Assembly: GCF_038900055.1 (NCBI RefSeq)
Contig: NZ_JBBMQM010000001.1
Coordinates: 3,596,001-3,660,000, forward strand
Length of the DNA: 64,000 nt
DNA from: Henriciella sp. AS95
GTDB taxonomy: Bacteria; Pseudomonadota; Alphaproteobacteria; Caulobacterales; Hyphomonadaceae
Reading direction: 5' to 3'
The notes beneath the pieces were generated by a model. That model did not search any database and was not told the DNA's origin. It saw only the letters and a list, made by a program, of their open reading frames with translations. The stretch's first letter is position 1, and the number at the start of each line of letters is the position of its first letter. The position numbers and the translations under genes were made by a program. Below, in pieces: positions 17,686 to 26,183 of the stretch.

Positions 17686-18090
17686 ATGCGATCTCTTCTA
17701 CTTATCGGGGTGCTAGGGCTCGCTTCTTGCGGCGATGCGGTCGAGCTGCCGGACATTTGCGCTGTCAGCGCGAAGGGCAACTTCTCGACCGCAAAATCGC
17801 TGAAGGTGCGCCATGTTGAGGTTACCGAATCGGAGCCTGAAATTGCTGACTTTTTTGAAAACCTAGCCGAACAGACCTTTCGAGATGACAAGCGAAATGA
17901 TGGCTTCGAGCCGAACGTTGCGCAATTCAGGGATGTCTGGGACGAATATGCAGAAAAGCTGCTAGAAAGACCTGGCGACGTATATTTTGCACGTCTTCAG
18001 ATTCAGCATTTCGACAAAAGAACCTCGCGTTACCGGTCCATGTGCTTCACCGGCGATGGCGGTTGCACCTGCCTTCATCTCGACCAATAA
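17686..18090 (+). CDS. hypothetical lipoprotein
   Basis: About 134 residues (ATG 17686; ATG 17683 and GTG 17680 are alternatives). MRSLLLIGVLGLASC is a short lipoprotein signal with lipobox L-A-S-C. The mature part begins GDAVELPDICAVSAKG and ends with a Cys-rich tail (MCFTGDGGCTCLHLDQ). No recognised domain. Codon use is slightly more AT-rich than in its neighbours. It ends into the shared hairpin at 18089-18125. Confidence 0.65.
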   Translation: MRSLLLIGVLGLASCGDAVELPDICAVSAKGNFSTAKSLKVRHVEVTESEPEIADFFENLAEQTFRDDKRNDGFEPNVAQFRDVWDEYAEKLLERPGDVYFARLQIQHFDKRTSRYRSMCFTGDGGCTCLHLDQ

Positions 18091-18125
18091 AAAAAACGCC
18101 GGCGCCCCTTTCTGGGACGCCGGCG
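18089..18125 (-). terminator. terminator of the 18153 beta-barrel gene
   Basis: CGCCGGCG at 18097-18104 and again (self-complementary) at 18118-18125, with an inner CCC/GGG; on the minus strand an eight-T run follows the stem. Confidence 0.88.
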
Positions 18126-18152
18126 CCTTGACGATATCGCGTCAGTTGAGTG

Positions 18153-18788
18153 CTAGAATTTGTAACCAGCACTGACCATCGCAGCGTGTGTGTCGGTATC
18201 GCCGAAGCCATACCAGGTATAGTCGCCGCGAAGTTCCCAGCTCTCGGTCAGGTCAAAATTGAGACCAGCACCAAGCGCTGCACCGTCTTCGGAGTCTTCG
18301 ATCGTGGTGATCGGCGTGCCACCCGGCGTCTGGATTTCAGCATCCAGGTCGACGAAGGCATAACCGGCACGGCCGAAGATATCGAGCCTGTCAGTGACCG
18401 GCATGGATGCGCGGCCATAGACACCAACGAGATAGTTGAGACCGATGTCGCCCGAAGCGGAAATCAGGTCATTGAAATCACCATCATTATTGTCGTCGAG
18501 GTCAAACTCGTCCTCGTCGACATTATAGTCGAATTCACCATCATCGATGCCGGACGTCACATCAGCTTCGAGGCTGAAGAACTTATTGAACTGATACCCG
18601 GCACGGGCGGTGATTGCATTGGTATCCACACCCGATTCAGCGCCATCGGGCTGAATGTCGAGATAGGAATAGCCGCCTTGCAGATAGAAGCCTGTGTCTT
18701 CGTCTGCATAGCCCTGAGCCTGCGCGCTCGCGCCGGCAAAAGTTAGGGCACCAGCTGCTGCAGTACCAATGAGCAATTGTTTCAACAT
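18153..18788 (-). CDS. outer-membrane beta-barrel protein (porin-like, 8-strand type)
   Basis: 211 residues from ATG 18788 (GAGGAA about 8 bases upstream). Signal peptide MLKQLLIGTAAAGALTFAGA-SAQAQ. The mature part alternates hydrophobic and polar residues (GFYLQGGYSYLDIQPD, ITARAGYQFNKFFSLEADV, FGRAGYAFVDLDAEI) and ends in YKF, the terminal aromatic of BAM substrates. One loop is extremely acidic (ideally FDYNVDEDEFDLDDNNDGDF). It resembles the protein at 47972 in design. Likely a small OmpA/Opa-like surface barrel. Confidence 0.87.
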   Translation of the reverse strand: MLKQLLIGTAAAGALTFAGASAQAQGYADEDTGFYLQGGYSYLDIQPDGAESGVDTNAITARAGYQFNKFFSLEADVTSGIDDGEFDYNVDEDEFDLDDNNDGDFNDLISASGDIGLNYLVGVYGRASMPVTDRLDIFGRAGYAFVDLDAEIQTPGGTPITTIEDSEDGAALGAGLNFDLTESWELRGDYTWYGFGDTDTHAAMVSAGYKF

Positions 18789-18990
18789 GGGAGGTTTCCT
18801 CATTCTGAGTTCGTTTTCTTGCCCCGACCCATAGCCGGAACTGGAGACCAAACGAGGCAGTTTAAAGGCACGTTCCACAGCGTGCTCACCACACGCTGCA
18901 CGTGTGCCATTTTGGCATCACTTTCTGTAATTTAATTTAACAAATACAAAAGGTTAACGCGGATCTTGCCATCCTCCGAAGCCGCCTGAT

Positions 18991-19452
18991 TCAGCGTCTC
19001 CGGGAGCGGAAAAAGTCCTTAAGCAACAAGGCGGAATCAGCGGCATGCGCTGTACACTGATAGACCTCCGGGCGCCAATGACAGATGGGCTGTTCGAAGA
19101 AGTTCGGGCCATGCATGACGGCGCCGCCCTTCTCATCCAGGGCTGCGATATAAAGGCGGTGGATTCGGGCAAAGCTGATCGCGCCAGCGCACATGGCGCA
19201 GGGCTCCAGCGTGACATAGAGATCGAGGCCCGGCAGGCGGTAATTGCCGACCCTCGCCGCCGCCGCACGGATGGCAACGATTTCTGCATGCGCGGTCGGG
19301 TCATGCGACGCGATGGGGCCGTTGCGGCCTTCGCCAAGGATGTCGCCTGTCCTGGGGTCCACGACGACAGCGCCGACCGGCACTTCGCCGGCGTCCGCGG
19401 CCTGCCGGGCGAGCTCCATCGCCCGTTCCATGTATTGCTCAACGCTCATCAT
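18991..19452 (-). CDS. tadA: tRNA-specific adenosine deaminase (A34 to I34)
   Basis: 153 residues. The zinc deaminase motifs are H-A-E (PTAHAEIVAIRAAA) and P-C-x-x-C (TLEPCAMCAGAISFARI). The protein makes inosine at the wobble position of tRNA-Arg(ACG). The start could be the first or second ATG (MMSVEQYM). Transcribed divergently from rsmD. Not to be confused with the pilus ATPase also named TadA (called cpaF here). Confidence 0.93.
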   Translation of the reverse strand: MMSVEQYMERAMELARQAADAGEVPVGAVVVDPRTGDILGEGRNGPIASHDPTAHAEIVAIRAAAARVGNYRLPGLDLYVTLEPCAMCAGAISFARIHRLYIAALDEKGGAVMHGPNFFEQPICHWRPEVYQCTAHAADSALLLKDFFRSRRR

Positions 19453-19513
19453 GACAGCCCATACACGCTAACGAACTTTCCTGCACCATCCGGCAGTGCT
19501 AAGGGCGCTGCCC

Positions 19514-20074
19514 ATGCGCATCATTTCCGGAAAATTCAAAGGCCAGGCGATTGCTGCCCCCAAAGGCCGCAATACGCGTCCAACGTCTGACCGGGCGCGC
19601 GAGAGCCTGTTCAATGTGCTGGCGCATGCGAGCTGGGCGCCGGAGCTTGAAGGCGCGCGGGTGATCGATCTCTTCGCTGGCTCTGGCGCACTCGGCTTTG
19701 AGGCGATGTCGCGCGGGGCGGCCTTCTGCCTGTTCGTTGAGACCGAGAGCAGTGCGCGCGGGGCCATCCGCGACAATGTCGAGACGCTGCAATTGTTCGG
19801 CAATACGCGCATCCATCGGCGCAGCGCCATTGATCTCGGCAACAAGCCCGCGGGCGTGGGATCGCCTTTCGACCTCGCTTTCCTCGACCCGCCCTATCAT
19901 CAGGGCCTGGTGACGCCGTGCCTGAAGACGCTGGTCTCTGGCGAGTGGATGGCCGACGATGCGCTGGCCGTGGTCGAGACCGACAGTTCCGAGACGTTCG
20001 AGCATGAAGACTGGGAGCTTGTCGACGAGCGCGAAGCTGGCAAGGCAAAGCTCACCATGCTGAAGCGGGTCTAG
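19514..20074 (+). CDS. rsmD: 16S rRNA (guanine966-N2)-methyltransferase
   Basis: 186 residues from ATG 19514. MRIISGKFKGQAIAAPKG and RPTSDRARESLFNVL are RsmD signatures; the SAM-binding loop is IDLFAGSGALGFEAMSRG and the catalytic D-P-P-Y is in LAFLDPPYHQG. It modifies G966 in the 30S subunit. The stop overlaps the convergent patatin gene by 4 bases. Confidence 0.95.
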   Translation: MRIISGKFKGQAIAAPKGRNTRPTSDRARESLFNVLAHASWAPELEGARVIDLFAGSGALGFEAMSRGAAFCLFVETESSARGAIRDNVETLQLFGNTRIHRRSAIDLGNKPAGVGSPFDLAFLDPPYHQGLVTPCLKTLVSGEWMADDALAVVETDSSETFEHEDWELVDEREAGKAKLTMLKRV

Positions 20075-21126
20075 CTCTCCACGCCGTCAAGAAACGTCTC
20101 GTGAATGTCGATGCTGGACTGTTTGCCGACATGGTGCAGGCAGGAGCCCAGCCATTCATCGGCATAGTCCCTGCCCTTCTCGCGCAGGTTTGAGAGGAAA
20201 GGCCAGCTCGTATCGTATTTCGTCTCAAGGCTTAGATCGCGCAGCATCTCGCCGCCGCGAATGGCATGGATGTTGAGCTTGCGGTAGCGGCTCTGCACCG
20301 CCTTTGAGAGCCAGTTCTGGCCGAGCAGCTTCTGCACGAAGGCGATGGCGCGAAGCTCTCCCAGCAGCGCGGCGTTGAAGGTGATCTCGTTCAGGCGGTC
20401 CTGGATCGCGCCGGCGGTTTTCGGCGTTCCCTTGCGCTCAAGCGGGTTGAGAATGACGAGCAGCACATCCCTCGGCGCATCGGTATAGAAGAGCGGAAAC
20501 AGCGATGGATTGCCGAGATAGCCGCCATCCCAATAAGGCACGTTATCGATCTCTACCGCCCGGAACGTGTTTGGCAGGCACGCCGATGCGAGGATGGCTT
20601 CGGAGGTGAGCTCTTCGCCCTCAAAGATACGGACTTTCCCCGTCTCCACATTGGTCGCCGCCACGAAGAGCTGGATGGGTGAGGCGCGCACGGCCTCGAA
20701 ATCAATCATCGTCTCGACGGTTTCGCGCAGCGGGTTGAGATCAAACGGGTTGAAGTCATAGGGGCTTAGAAAGGATGACATCGCCGTGGCAAAGCTGTGC
20801 GGCGTCCAGGCAAGAAGCGGATTGGAGCCGAGGACTTCGGTTGCAATGTGGTGCGGCTTCATCGAGTAGAGCGCTGCGCCGCGTCTGGAAATGTCCTGCC
20901 AGAAGTCCAGCAGGGCTTCGCGTGCGCCGGTTGAGCCGTTTTTCTGATAGCCGGAAATATACGCCGCAGCATTCATGGCGCCTGCCGAGGTGGCGGTGAT
21001 CGACTTGATCTCGATGTCTTCGCATTCAGTGAGCCGTTCGAGGACGCCCCATGTGAATGCGCCGTGTGCCCCGCCACCTTGCAAGGCAAGGCTAATGGGT
21101 CTGGATTTCTTCCGACTTCGAGCCAT
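20071..21126 (-). CDS. patatin-like phospholipase
   Basis: 351 residues. Oxyanion loop GGGAHGAFTWGVLERL near residue 17, nucleophile elbow in ITATSAGAMNAA (the serine of A-T-S-A-G replaces the usual G-x-S-x-G first Gly by Ala), and the dyad Asp in YWDGGYLGNPS. These form the Ser-Asp catalytic dyad of patatin lipid acyl hydrolases. No signal peptide, so cytosolic. AAGGAG precedes the ATG. Confidence 0.92.
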   Translation of the reverse strand: MARSRKKSRPISLALQGGGAHGAFTWGVLERLTECEDIEIKSITATSAGAMNAAAYISGYQKNGSTGAREALLDFWQDISRRGAALYSMKPHHIATEVLGSNPLLAWTPHSFATAMSSFLSPYDFNPFDLNPLRETVETMIDFEAVRASPIQLFVAATNVETGKVRIFEGEELTSEAILASACLPNTFRAVEIDNVPYWDGGYLGNPSLFPLFYTDAPRDVLLVILNPLERKGTPKTAGAIQDRLNEITFNAALLGELRAIAFVQKLLGQNWLSKAVQSRYRKLNIHAIRGGEMLRDLSLETKYDTSWPFLSNLREKGRDYADEWLGSCLHHVGKQSSIDIHETFLDGVES

Positions 21127-21173
21127 ACACTCTCCTTTGCTCTGCCGACTATTGAGGCCAACTCCCTAAGACA

Positions 21174-21632
21174 ATGCCAAACAAGCAATCTTCACCAGAA
21201 CTTGCCGAAGGGGTGCGCCCTCAGGCGGCGGTCGGCGTGGTCTGCGTCAGAGACGGGCAGGTCTTGCTCGTGCGTCGCGGCACACCGCCCATGACGGGTG
21301 AATGGTCGCTGCCGGGCGGGCGGATTGAACCTGGTGAACCCGTGAAGCTGGCAGCGCTACGGGAGCTGGCCGAAGAGACAAGCGTCACAGCAGAGCTGGT
21401 CGGCCTGATCGATGTCGTGGATGCGATCGTGAAGAACCGTGAAGGCACGCTGATCACCCGTCATTTTGTGCTCACGGATTTCGCTGCGGTGTGGACGGGC
21501 GGTGAGCCTGTGGCCGGAGATGATGCGGACGAGGCGCGTTTCTTCGCGATGGATGAGCTGGACGCGCTCGGCCTCTGGTCCGAGACGCTGCGCATCATAC
21601 AGGACGGCGCCCGGATGGTTGACCAACGCTGA
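21174..21632 (+). CDS. NUDIX hydrolase
   Basis: 152 residues. A complete NUDIX box: GGRIEPGEPVKLAALREL followed by AEETSV, with the leading strand PQAAVGVVCVRDGQVLLVRRG. In this short form (ADP-ribose/8-oxo-dGTP-like) the substrate is not predictable. It lies divergently from the patatin gene with 48 bases between; the Shine-Dalgarno is weak. Confidence 0.88.
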   Translation: MPNKQSSPELAEGVRPQAAVGVVCVRDGQVLLVRRGTPPMTGEWSLPGGRIEPGEPVKLAALRELAEETSVTAELVGLIDVVDAIVKNREGTLITRHFVLTDFAAVWTGGEPVAGDDADEARFFAMDELDALGLWSETLRIIQDGARMVDQR

Positions 21633-21708
21633 CCTTCCCTGCCGTCACTATTGATCTTGCCGGTCGGCTTAGCCTTTATGCGCGGGAATCAGAATGGAGG
21701 AATTTCAG

Positions 21709-22494
21709 ATGGCTTACGCACCTTTTGACCTGAGCGGAAAAGTGGCGCTCGTGACAGGCGGTAACAAAGGGATCGGCCTCGGCATGGCCAAAGGTCTGGC
21801 AGAGTCGGGCGCCCATATCGCGATCTGGGGCCGCAAGGAGGCCGACAACAAGGCGGCCGCCGAGACGCTCTCGAAGCTGGGCGGCGGCGAGGCACGGGCC
21901 TGGCAGGTCGATGTTTCAGACGAGCAGGCCGTAATTGAGGCAATGGCGGAGACGGTGAAGGCCTTCGGGCGGCTCGATAGCTGTATCGCCAATGCCGGCG
22001 TCGGCTTTGGCGCGAAATCCTTTCACGAAATGACCACCGAGATCTGGCGGAAGAACATGTCGGTCAATCTGGATGGGGCCTTCTGGACGCTGCGCGAGAG
22101 CGCAAAACACATGGTCGAACGGTCGAAGAATGGTGATCCGGGCGGCACGCTCATGGGAACGGCGTCCCTCGGTGCGCTGCAGGGCGCGGCGAGGAACGAA
22201 GCCTATACGGCAACCAAGGGCGCTCTCATCACACTGATCAAGGGACTGGCCGTCGAATATGCGCGCTATGGCATCCGCGCCAACACGATCCTGCCGGGCT
22301 GGATCGCGACGGACATGACTGTCGGCGCGCAGGACAATGAAAAGTTCCAGCAAAATGTGATTTCGCGCGTGCCCATGCGGCGCTGGGGTGAGCCTGAGGA
22401 TTTTGCCGGGGCGGCGATCTATCTCGTCTCCGACGCCTCGCGCTTTCACACGGGTGACACGCTGCTTATCGATGGCGGTTACGCGATCTTCTAG
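21709..22494 (+). CDS. SDR-family oxidoreductase
   Basis: 261 residues from ATG 21709, which has GGAGGAA 6 bases upstream (an in-frame ATG at 21694 has none). Classical short-chain dehydrogenase: T-G-G-x3-G-I-G (VTGGNKGIGLGMAKGL), N-A-G (CIANAGVGF), catalytic Ser in MGTASLGAL, Y-x3-K (AYTATKGAL). The first acidic residue after strand 2 is missing (AIWGRKEA with R/K), which favours NADPH. Substrate unknown. Confidence 0.92.
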   Translation: MAYAPFDLSGKVALVTGGNKGIGLGMAKGLAESGAHIAIWGRKEADNKAAAETLSKLGGGEARAWQVDVSDEQAVIEAMAETVKAFGRLDSCIANAGVGFGAKSFHEMTTEIWRKNMSVNLDGAFWTLRESAKHMVERSKNGDPGGTLMGTASLGALQGAARNEAYTATKGALITLIKGLAVEYARYGIRANTILPGWIATDMTVGAQDNEKFQQNVISRVPMRRWGEPEDFAGAAIYLVSDASRFHTGDTLLIDGGYAIF

Positions 22495-22506
22495 AGCGCA
22501 TCGTGC

Positions 22507-22848
22507 CTATTGCGGTGTCGGCTGGTCCGGCTCAGTCGCCGGCACCGTTTCAGGCATGCCGTCTTCTTCATTATCCGGGGTGAGCGTTGAGGTGTCGCCA
22601 TCCGGGCCGATGGTGTCGCCTTCGATATTTTCGGACGCGACGACGCCGTCATAGGGGTCTGTCGTGTCGGTCTGCAGCTCAGGCGCGACCGCCTCGGTCT
22701 CGTTCGTCGCCGCAACATCTTCGGTGCCGACATATTCGGACTGCGTCGGCGGGGCTGCATTGGGCTCGACGTCAGCGTCATGGTCATTGTCGCTGCACGC
22801 CCCCATGAGAATGGCGGAGCTTGCCAGGATCAAGATCTTGTAATTCAT
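22507..22848 (-). CDS. acidic low-complexity lipoprotein
   Basis: 113 residues from ATG 22848, with GGAGAA upstream. MNYKILILASSAILMGAC is the lipoprotein signal; the mature part is disordered, rich in Asp, Glu, Pro and Thr (AATNETEAVAPELQTD) and without a fold signature. Of uncertain function; possibly a surface or periplasmic linker protein. Convergent with the SDR gene. Confidence 0.65.
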   Translation of the reverse strand: MNYKILILASSAILMGACSDNDHDADVEPNAAPPTQSEYVGTEDVAATNETEAVAPELQTDTTDPYDGVVASENIEGDTIGPDGDTSTLTPDNEEDGMPETVPATEPDQPTPQ

Positions 22849-23019
22849 CAGATTTTCTCCAATCGCCAATGCCAGGGCGCGGTTGCTCAGGGTTCGGGGA
22901 GTAAATTCACAACCTCCCCTTCTGGTTCCAAACAGGCTGCGGCTTGCCCCAGCGAGACGGCTTGGCAAGCCGCTTCAGACGCCCTCATGATTGCCTGAAA
23001 GAACACTGGAGGACACAAG

Positions 23020-24003
23020 ATGAGCATCCACACCCCGCTTTGCGATTTCCTGGGCGTTGACTACCCGATCATGCTGGCCGGTATGGGCGGCGTGTCCTAC
23101 GCCGAACTTGCCGCCGCGATGAGCAATGCGGGCGGCTATGGCGTTCTCGGCATGGCCGGGACGACGCCGGACTTCATCGAGAGCCAGATGAAGCGCGTGC
23201 GGGAGCTGACCGACAAGCCATTTGGCGTCGATCTTCTGGCCGCCTCGCCAGAGAGCCTCGAAGAGTCTGTGGACGTGATCATCAATGGCGGGGCCGACAG
23301 CTTTGTCGCTGGGCTCGGCGTGCCGATGCCGATCATGGAGAAGCTGAAGAAAGCCGGGCTCAAGGTCATGGTTGTCGGCGGCGCGGTGAAACACGCCATC
23401 AAGGCTGAGCAGGCCGGATGTGATGCGGTGATCCTGCAGGGCGGTGAGGGCGGCGGTCATACCGGGCTGGTCGGCACGATGCCGCTGGTCGCGCAGGCGG
23501 TCGAGGCGGTGGATATTCCGGTCATTGCGGCGGGCGGTATCTATGATGGACGCGGGCTTGCGGCCTCACTGGCGCTCGGCGCGGTCGGCGTGTGGATGGG
23601 CACGCGTTTTATTGCGTCGGAAGAGGCGCATGCCGCCAACCTCTACAAACAGACCGTGGTAGGCGCGGGCGATACGGATACGACCCGTACGCGCTGCTAT
23701 TCCGGCAAGCCAATGCGCTGCCGCACGAATGAGTACATTCAGGACTGGGAAAGCCGGCCAGAAGACATCCAGCCCTTCCCGCAACAGGCCATCCACTCGA
23801 CCCGGACCGGCGTCATTGGCGGCATTGGCGGCATCACGGACGAGGCCAAGCTCGACGAAGATAAATCCTGCTTTGCCATGGGCCAGTCAGCCGGCGGCGT
23901 GCGCTCTGTCGAGCCGGTCGCGGCAATTGTCGAGCGGATCATGAGCGAGGCCGAGGCGAGTATCCGGAAGAGCCAGTCCTACCTCTCGAAAGCGACTACT
24001 TGA
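23020..24003 (+). CDS. NAD(P)H-dependent flavin oxidoreductase / nitronate monooxygenase
   Basis: 327 residues. TIM-barrel FMN protein of the 2-nitropropane-dioxygenase family: YPIMLAGMGGVSYAELAAAM at the N-terminus, the phosphate-binding GGEGGGHTGLVGTM, and IPVIAAGGIYDGRGLAASLALGAVGVWMGTRF. It oxidises nitronates or related compounds, or acts as an NADH-flavin enzyme; the exact reaction is open. GGAGGA precedes the start. Probably co-transcribed with the MpaB-like gene 51 bases downstream. Confidence 0.92.
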   Translation: MSIHTPLCDFLGVDYPIMLAGMGGVSYAELAAAMSNAGGYGVLGMAGTTPDFIESQMKRVRELTDKPFGVDLLAASPESLEESVDVIINGGADSFVAGLGVPMPIMEKLKKAGLKVMVVGGAVKHAIKAEQAGCDAVILQGGEGGGHTGLVGTMPLVAQAVEAVDIPVIAAGGIYDGRGLAASLALGAVGVWMGTRFIASEEAHAANLYKQTVVGAGDTDTTRTRCYSGKPMRCRTNEYIQDWESRPEDIQPFPQQAIHSTRTGVIGGIGGITDEAKLDEDKSCFAMGQSAGGVRSVEPVAAIVERIMSEAEASIRKSQSYLSKATT

Positions 24004-24054
24004 GCCGAGGCTGAGGAAAGCGGATACTGGAGCCTCATAGAACACCGAGGCTCC

Positions 24055-24975
24055 ATGGACCTTCCCAAAACCTATCTCGGCTGGAAGACTGATTTCACGG
24101 TGCCTGCCGGCGAGCCAGCCTATGCGGCGCCGGATTCGATGAGCTGGAAAGTGTTCAAGAACCCGATCGCGCTGGCGGTTGGGGGCGTGGCGGCGGTGCT
24201 GCTGGAGTTTGCCGATGCGCGGATACGCTCCGGCGTCTGGGACCATTCGGCGTTCAAGACAGACCCGATCGGCCGGTCTCAGCGCACGGGCATGGCAGCG
24301 ATGGTTGGCGTCTATGGCCCGGCGAGCGCCGCGCGGCGCGTGATCCAGGGCGTCACCAATATGCACGCCAAGGTCAGCGGCGAAACGCCGGGTGGTGAGC
24401 GCTATACGGCGATGGATGTCGAGCTGCTGGACTGGGTGGGTGCGACGGCGAGCTATGGCTTCCTGACGGCGTATGACCGGTTTGTGAAGAAGGTCTCTTA
24501 CGAAGACAAATGCCGCTTTTACGAAGAGGCTGTGCCGGTCGCGAAGCTCTATGGCGTTGAGGCGCCGCTGCGCAGGCCAGAAGACTTTGATGCCATGCTG
24601 GAGGCACTGCTGCCGCGCTTTGAGCCGCATCCGATCAACACCGAGTTCCTCGACATCATCAAGTCCGGACAGGCGGCGAGGGCCGTGCCGCGGGCGCTTC
24701 ACAGGACGCTCGCCAATGCGTCGGTCAGCATCCTGCCGGAAGCTGTGCGCGAGCGGCTTGAGCTTGGGCCGGACTATGATCTCTCCTATGCCGGGCGCAA
24801 GGCCGTCAAACTTGCCGGGCGGCTTGCCGAGCGCACGCCGATCAAGGGCAGCCCGCCTGCCGACGCGGCGATCCGGCTTGGCCTGCCCTGGACATTCCCT
24901 TGGAAGAGCGACGCGGCCAAGCGGCGGATCCTGTCTGAAAAAGCGCATCGGGATGTGCAGACGGCGGCGGAGTAG
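24055..24975 (+). CDS. MpaB-like oxygenase (DUF2236)
   Basis: 306 residues. VLLEFADARIRSGVWDHSAF and GVTNMHAKVSGETPGGERYTA, together with LLDWVGATASYGFLTAYDRFV, are the conserved blocks of the DUF2236 family (latex-clearing protein/MpaB oxygenases), which bind haem with a His and attack unsaturated or polyprenyl substrates. The His candidates are in DHSAF and NMHAK. Probably co-transcribed with the upstream flavin enzyme. Confidence 0.85.
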   Translation: MDLPKTYLGWKTDFTVPAGEPAYAAPDSMSWKVFKNPIALAVGGVAAVLLEFADARIRSGVWDHSAFKTDPIGRSQRTGMAAMVGVYGPASAARRVIQGVTNMHAKVSGETPGGERYTAMDVELLDWVGATASYGFLTAYDRFVKKVSYEDKCRFYEEAVPVAKLYGVEAPLRRPEDFDAMLEALLPRFEPHPINTEFLDIIKSGQAARAVPRALHRTLANASVSILPEAVRERLELGPDYDLSYAGRKAVKLAGRLAERTPIKGSPPADAAIRLGLPWTFPWKSDAAKRRILSEKAHRDVQTAAE

Positions 24976-24986
24976 CGTGACAGGAT

Positions 24987-25526
24987 TTAGTTTGCCGGGC
25001 GGGGCGCGAGGACCTTCACAGCCTGAATGGCATAGCCTGCCAGCGTGACGAGGGTGAGCGTGGCCGCCGCATAGATCAGCCCCTCTCCCAGGACGGCTTG
25101 CTGCGCCCAGAACGCCGGGGCCATCATCAGGCCAAGCCCGCCAAAAGCGAGCGCGATCTTCGCATGTTCGAACGTGGACGGCGTCAGCCGGTCCGGCCCG
25201 CCCAGCGCTTCGCCAAAGGTCGAGACGGTCTGGCAGCGGGCAATGAGGACGAGGGCCGCCATGCTCGCTGGAAGGCTGAGCGTGCCGGCGAGGATCAGCC
25301 CCATGACGGCGGCGAGGGTCAGCATCCGGTCGCCGAGCAGGTCGAGCATCGCGCCGAGGCGGGAGGTCTCACCGAGGTGGCGGGCGAGCTTACCGTCGAC
25401 GATGTCGAGCAGGCCGCAGGCGAGGAAAAGCCCCAGCGCCAGCCAGCCCGGCCCATTCAGTGCCAGCAGGGCGAAGAAGGGCAGCGTCAGCAAGAGGCGA
25501 AAAATGGTGACGGTGTTCGAGATCAT
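24987..25526 (-). CDS. CDP-alcohol phosphatidyltransferase
   Basis: 179 residues with several membrane segments. The full catalytic motif D-x2-D-G-x2-A-R-x8-G-x3-D-x3-D is present in LLDIVDGKLARHLGETSRLG with AMLDLLGDRM. The enzyme swaps CMP of a CDP-linked lipid or head group for an alcohol at the cytosolic membrane face. It ends the minus-strand run cdsA-like, plsC-like, CDP-alcohol transferase. AGGAGA precedes the ATG. Confidence 0.92.
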   Translation of the reverse strand: MISNTVTIFRLLLTLPFFALLALNGPGWLALGLFLACGLLDIVDGKLARHLGETSRLGAMLDLLGDRMLTLAAVMGLILAGTLSLPASMAALVLIARCQTVSTFGEALGGPDRLTPSTFEHAKIALAFGGLGLMMAPAFWAQQAVLGEGLIYAAATLTLVTLAGYAIQAVKVLAPRPAN

Positions 25527-25538
25527 GGCTGTGGTCTC

Positions 25539-26183
25539 CTAAAGCCAGCGAAGCGGTGGGGCATCGGCGCGCAGGGTTTCGATGGTCGCGCGCAGGCGCT
25601 CCATGAAGGCGTCCTTCTTGCCGCACCATGTGAACGGCGCGCCGAGAATGGCGCTGCAATTGAACGGCACGATGATCTTCGAGCCGCGCGGCAGGACCCG
25701 CCCTGCCCCCTGTATGTAGGCCGGAACGATCGGCGCTTGCGGGAAGGCTTCGGCAAGGCGCGCGATGCCGGATTTGAAGGCGCCCATCTCCTCGGCTTCG
25801 CCGCGGCTGCCTTCGGGAAAGATCACGAGGATCTCATTATTGGCGAGCGCGGCCTTGCAGCCGGCGAGCACATCCTCGCCCTCCTTCGCGCCCTGCCGGT
25901 TGACCGGGATGATGCCGATAACATTGCGCGAGAACCAGCTGGAAAGCCGCGTCTTGAGGAAGTGGTCGGCGGCGGCGACCGGGCGAACCTGTTTCAGCGT
26001 CTTCGACGGGAACAGGCTGAGCAGGAGCAGCGTGTCGATATGGCTGTTATGATTGGCCGCGATGATGGCCGGGCCCCTGGTGGGCAGATTGGCGCGCCCG
26101 CGCACATCAAGGCCGATGATCAGCATCGCATAAGGCTTGGCGATGAAGACGAGGATGAACCGTCGAATAAGCTGCCAGATCAT
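25539..26183 (-). CDS. 1-acyl-glycerol-3-phosphate acyltransferase (PlsC-like)
   Basis: 214 residues. The acyltransferase motif N-H-x4-D is AANHNSHIDTLLLLSLFP, followed by FPEGSRGEAEEMGAFKSGIA (motif III), with a membrane anchor at the N-terminus. It adds an acyl chain to lysophosphatidate or a related acceptor. The start overlaps the stop of the cdsA-like gene (TAATG), and the next gene is 12 bases downstream, so all three act in one operon. Confidence 0.92.
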   Translation of the reverse strand: MIWQLIRRFILVFIAKPYAMLIIGLDVRGRANLPTRGPAIIAANHNSHIDTLLLLSLFPSKTLKQVRPVAAADHFLKTRLSSWFSRNVIGIIPVNRQGAKEGEDVLAGCKAALANNEILVIFPEGSRGEAEEMGAFKSGIARLAEAFPQAPIVPAYIQGAGRVLPRGSKIIVPFNCSAILGAPFTWCGKKDAFMERLRATIETLRADAPPLRWL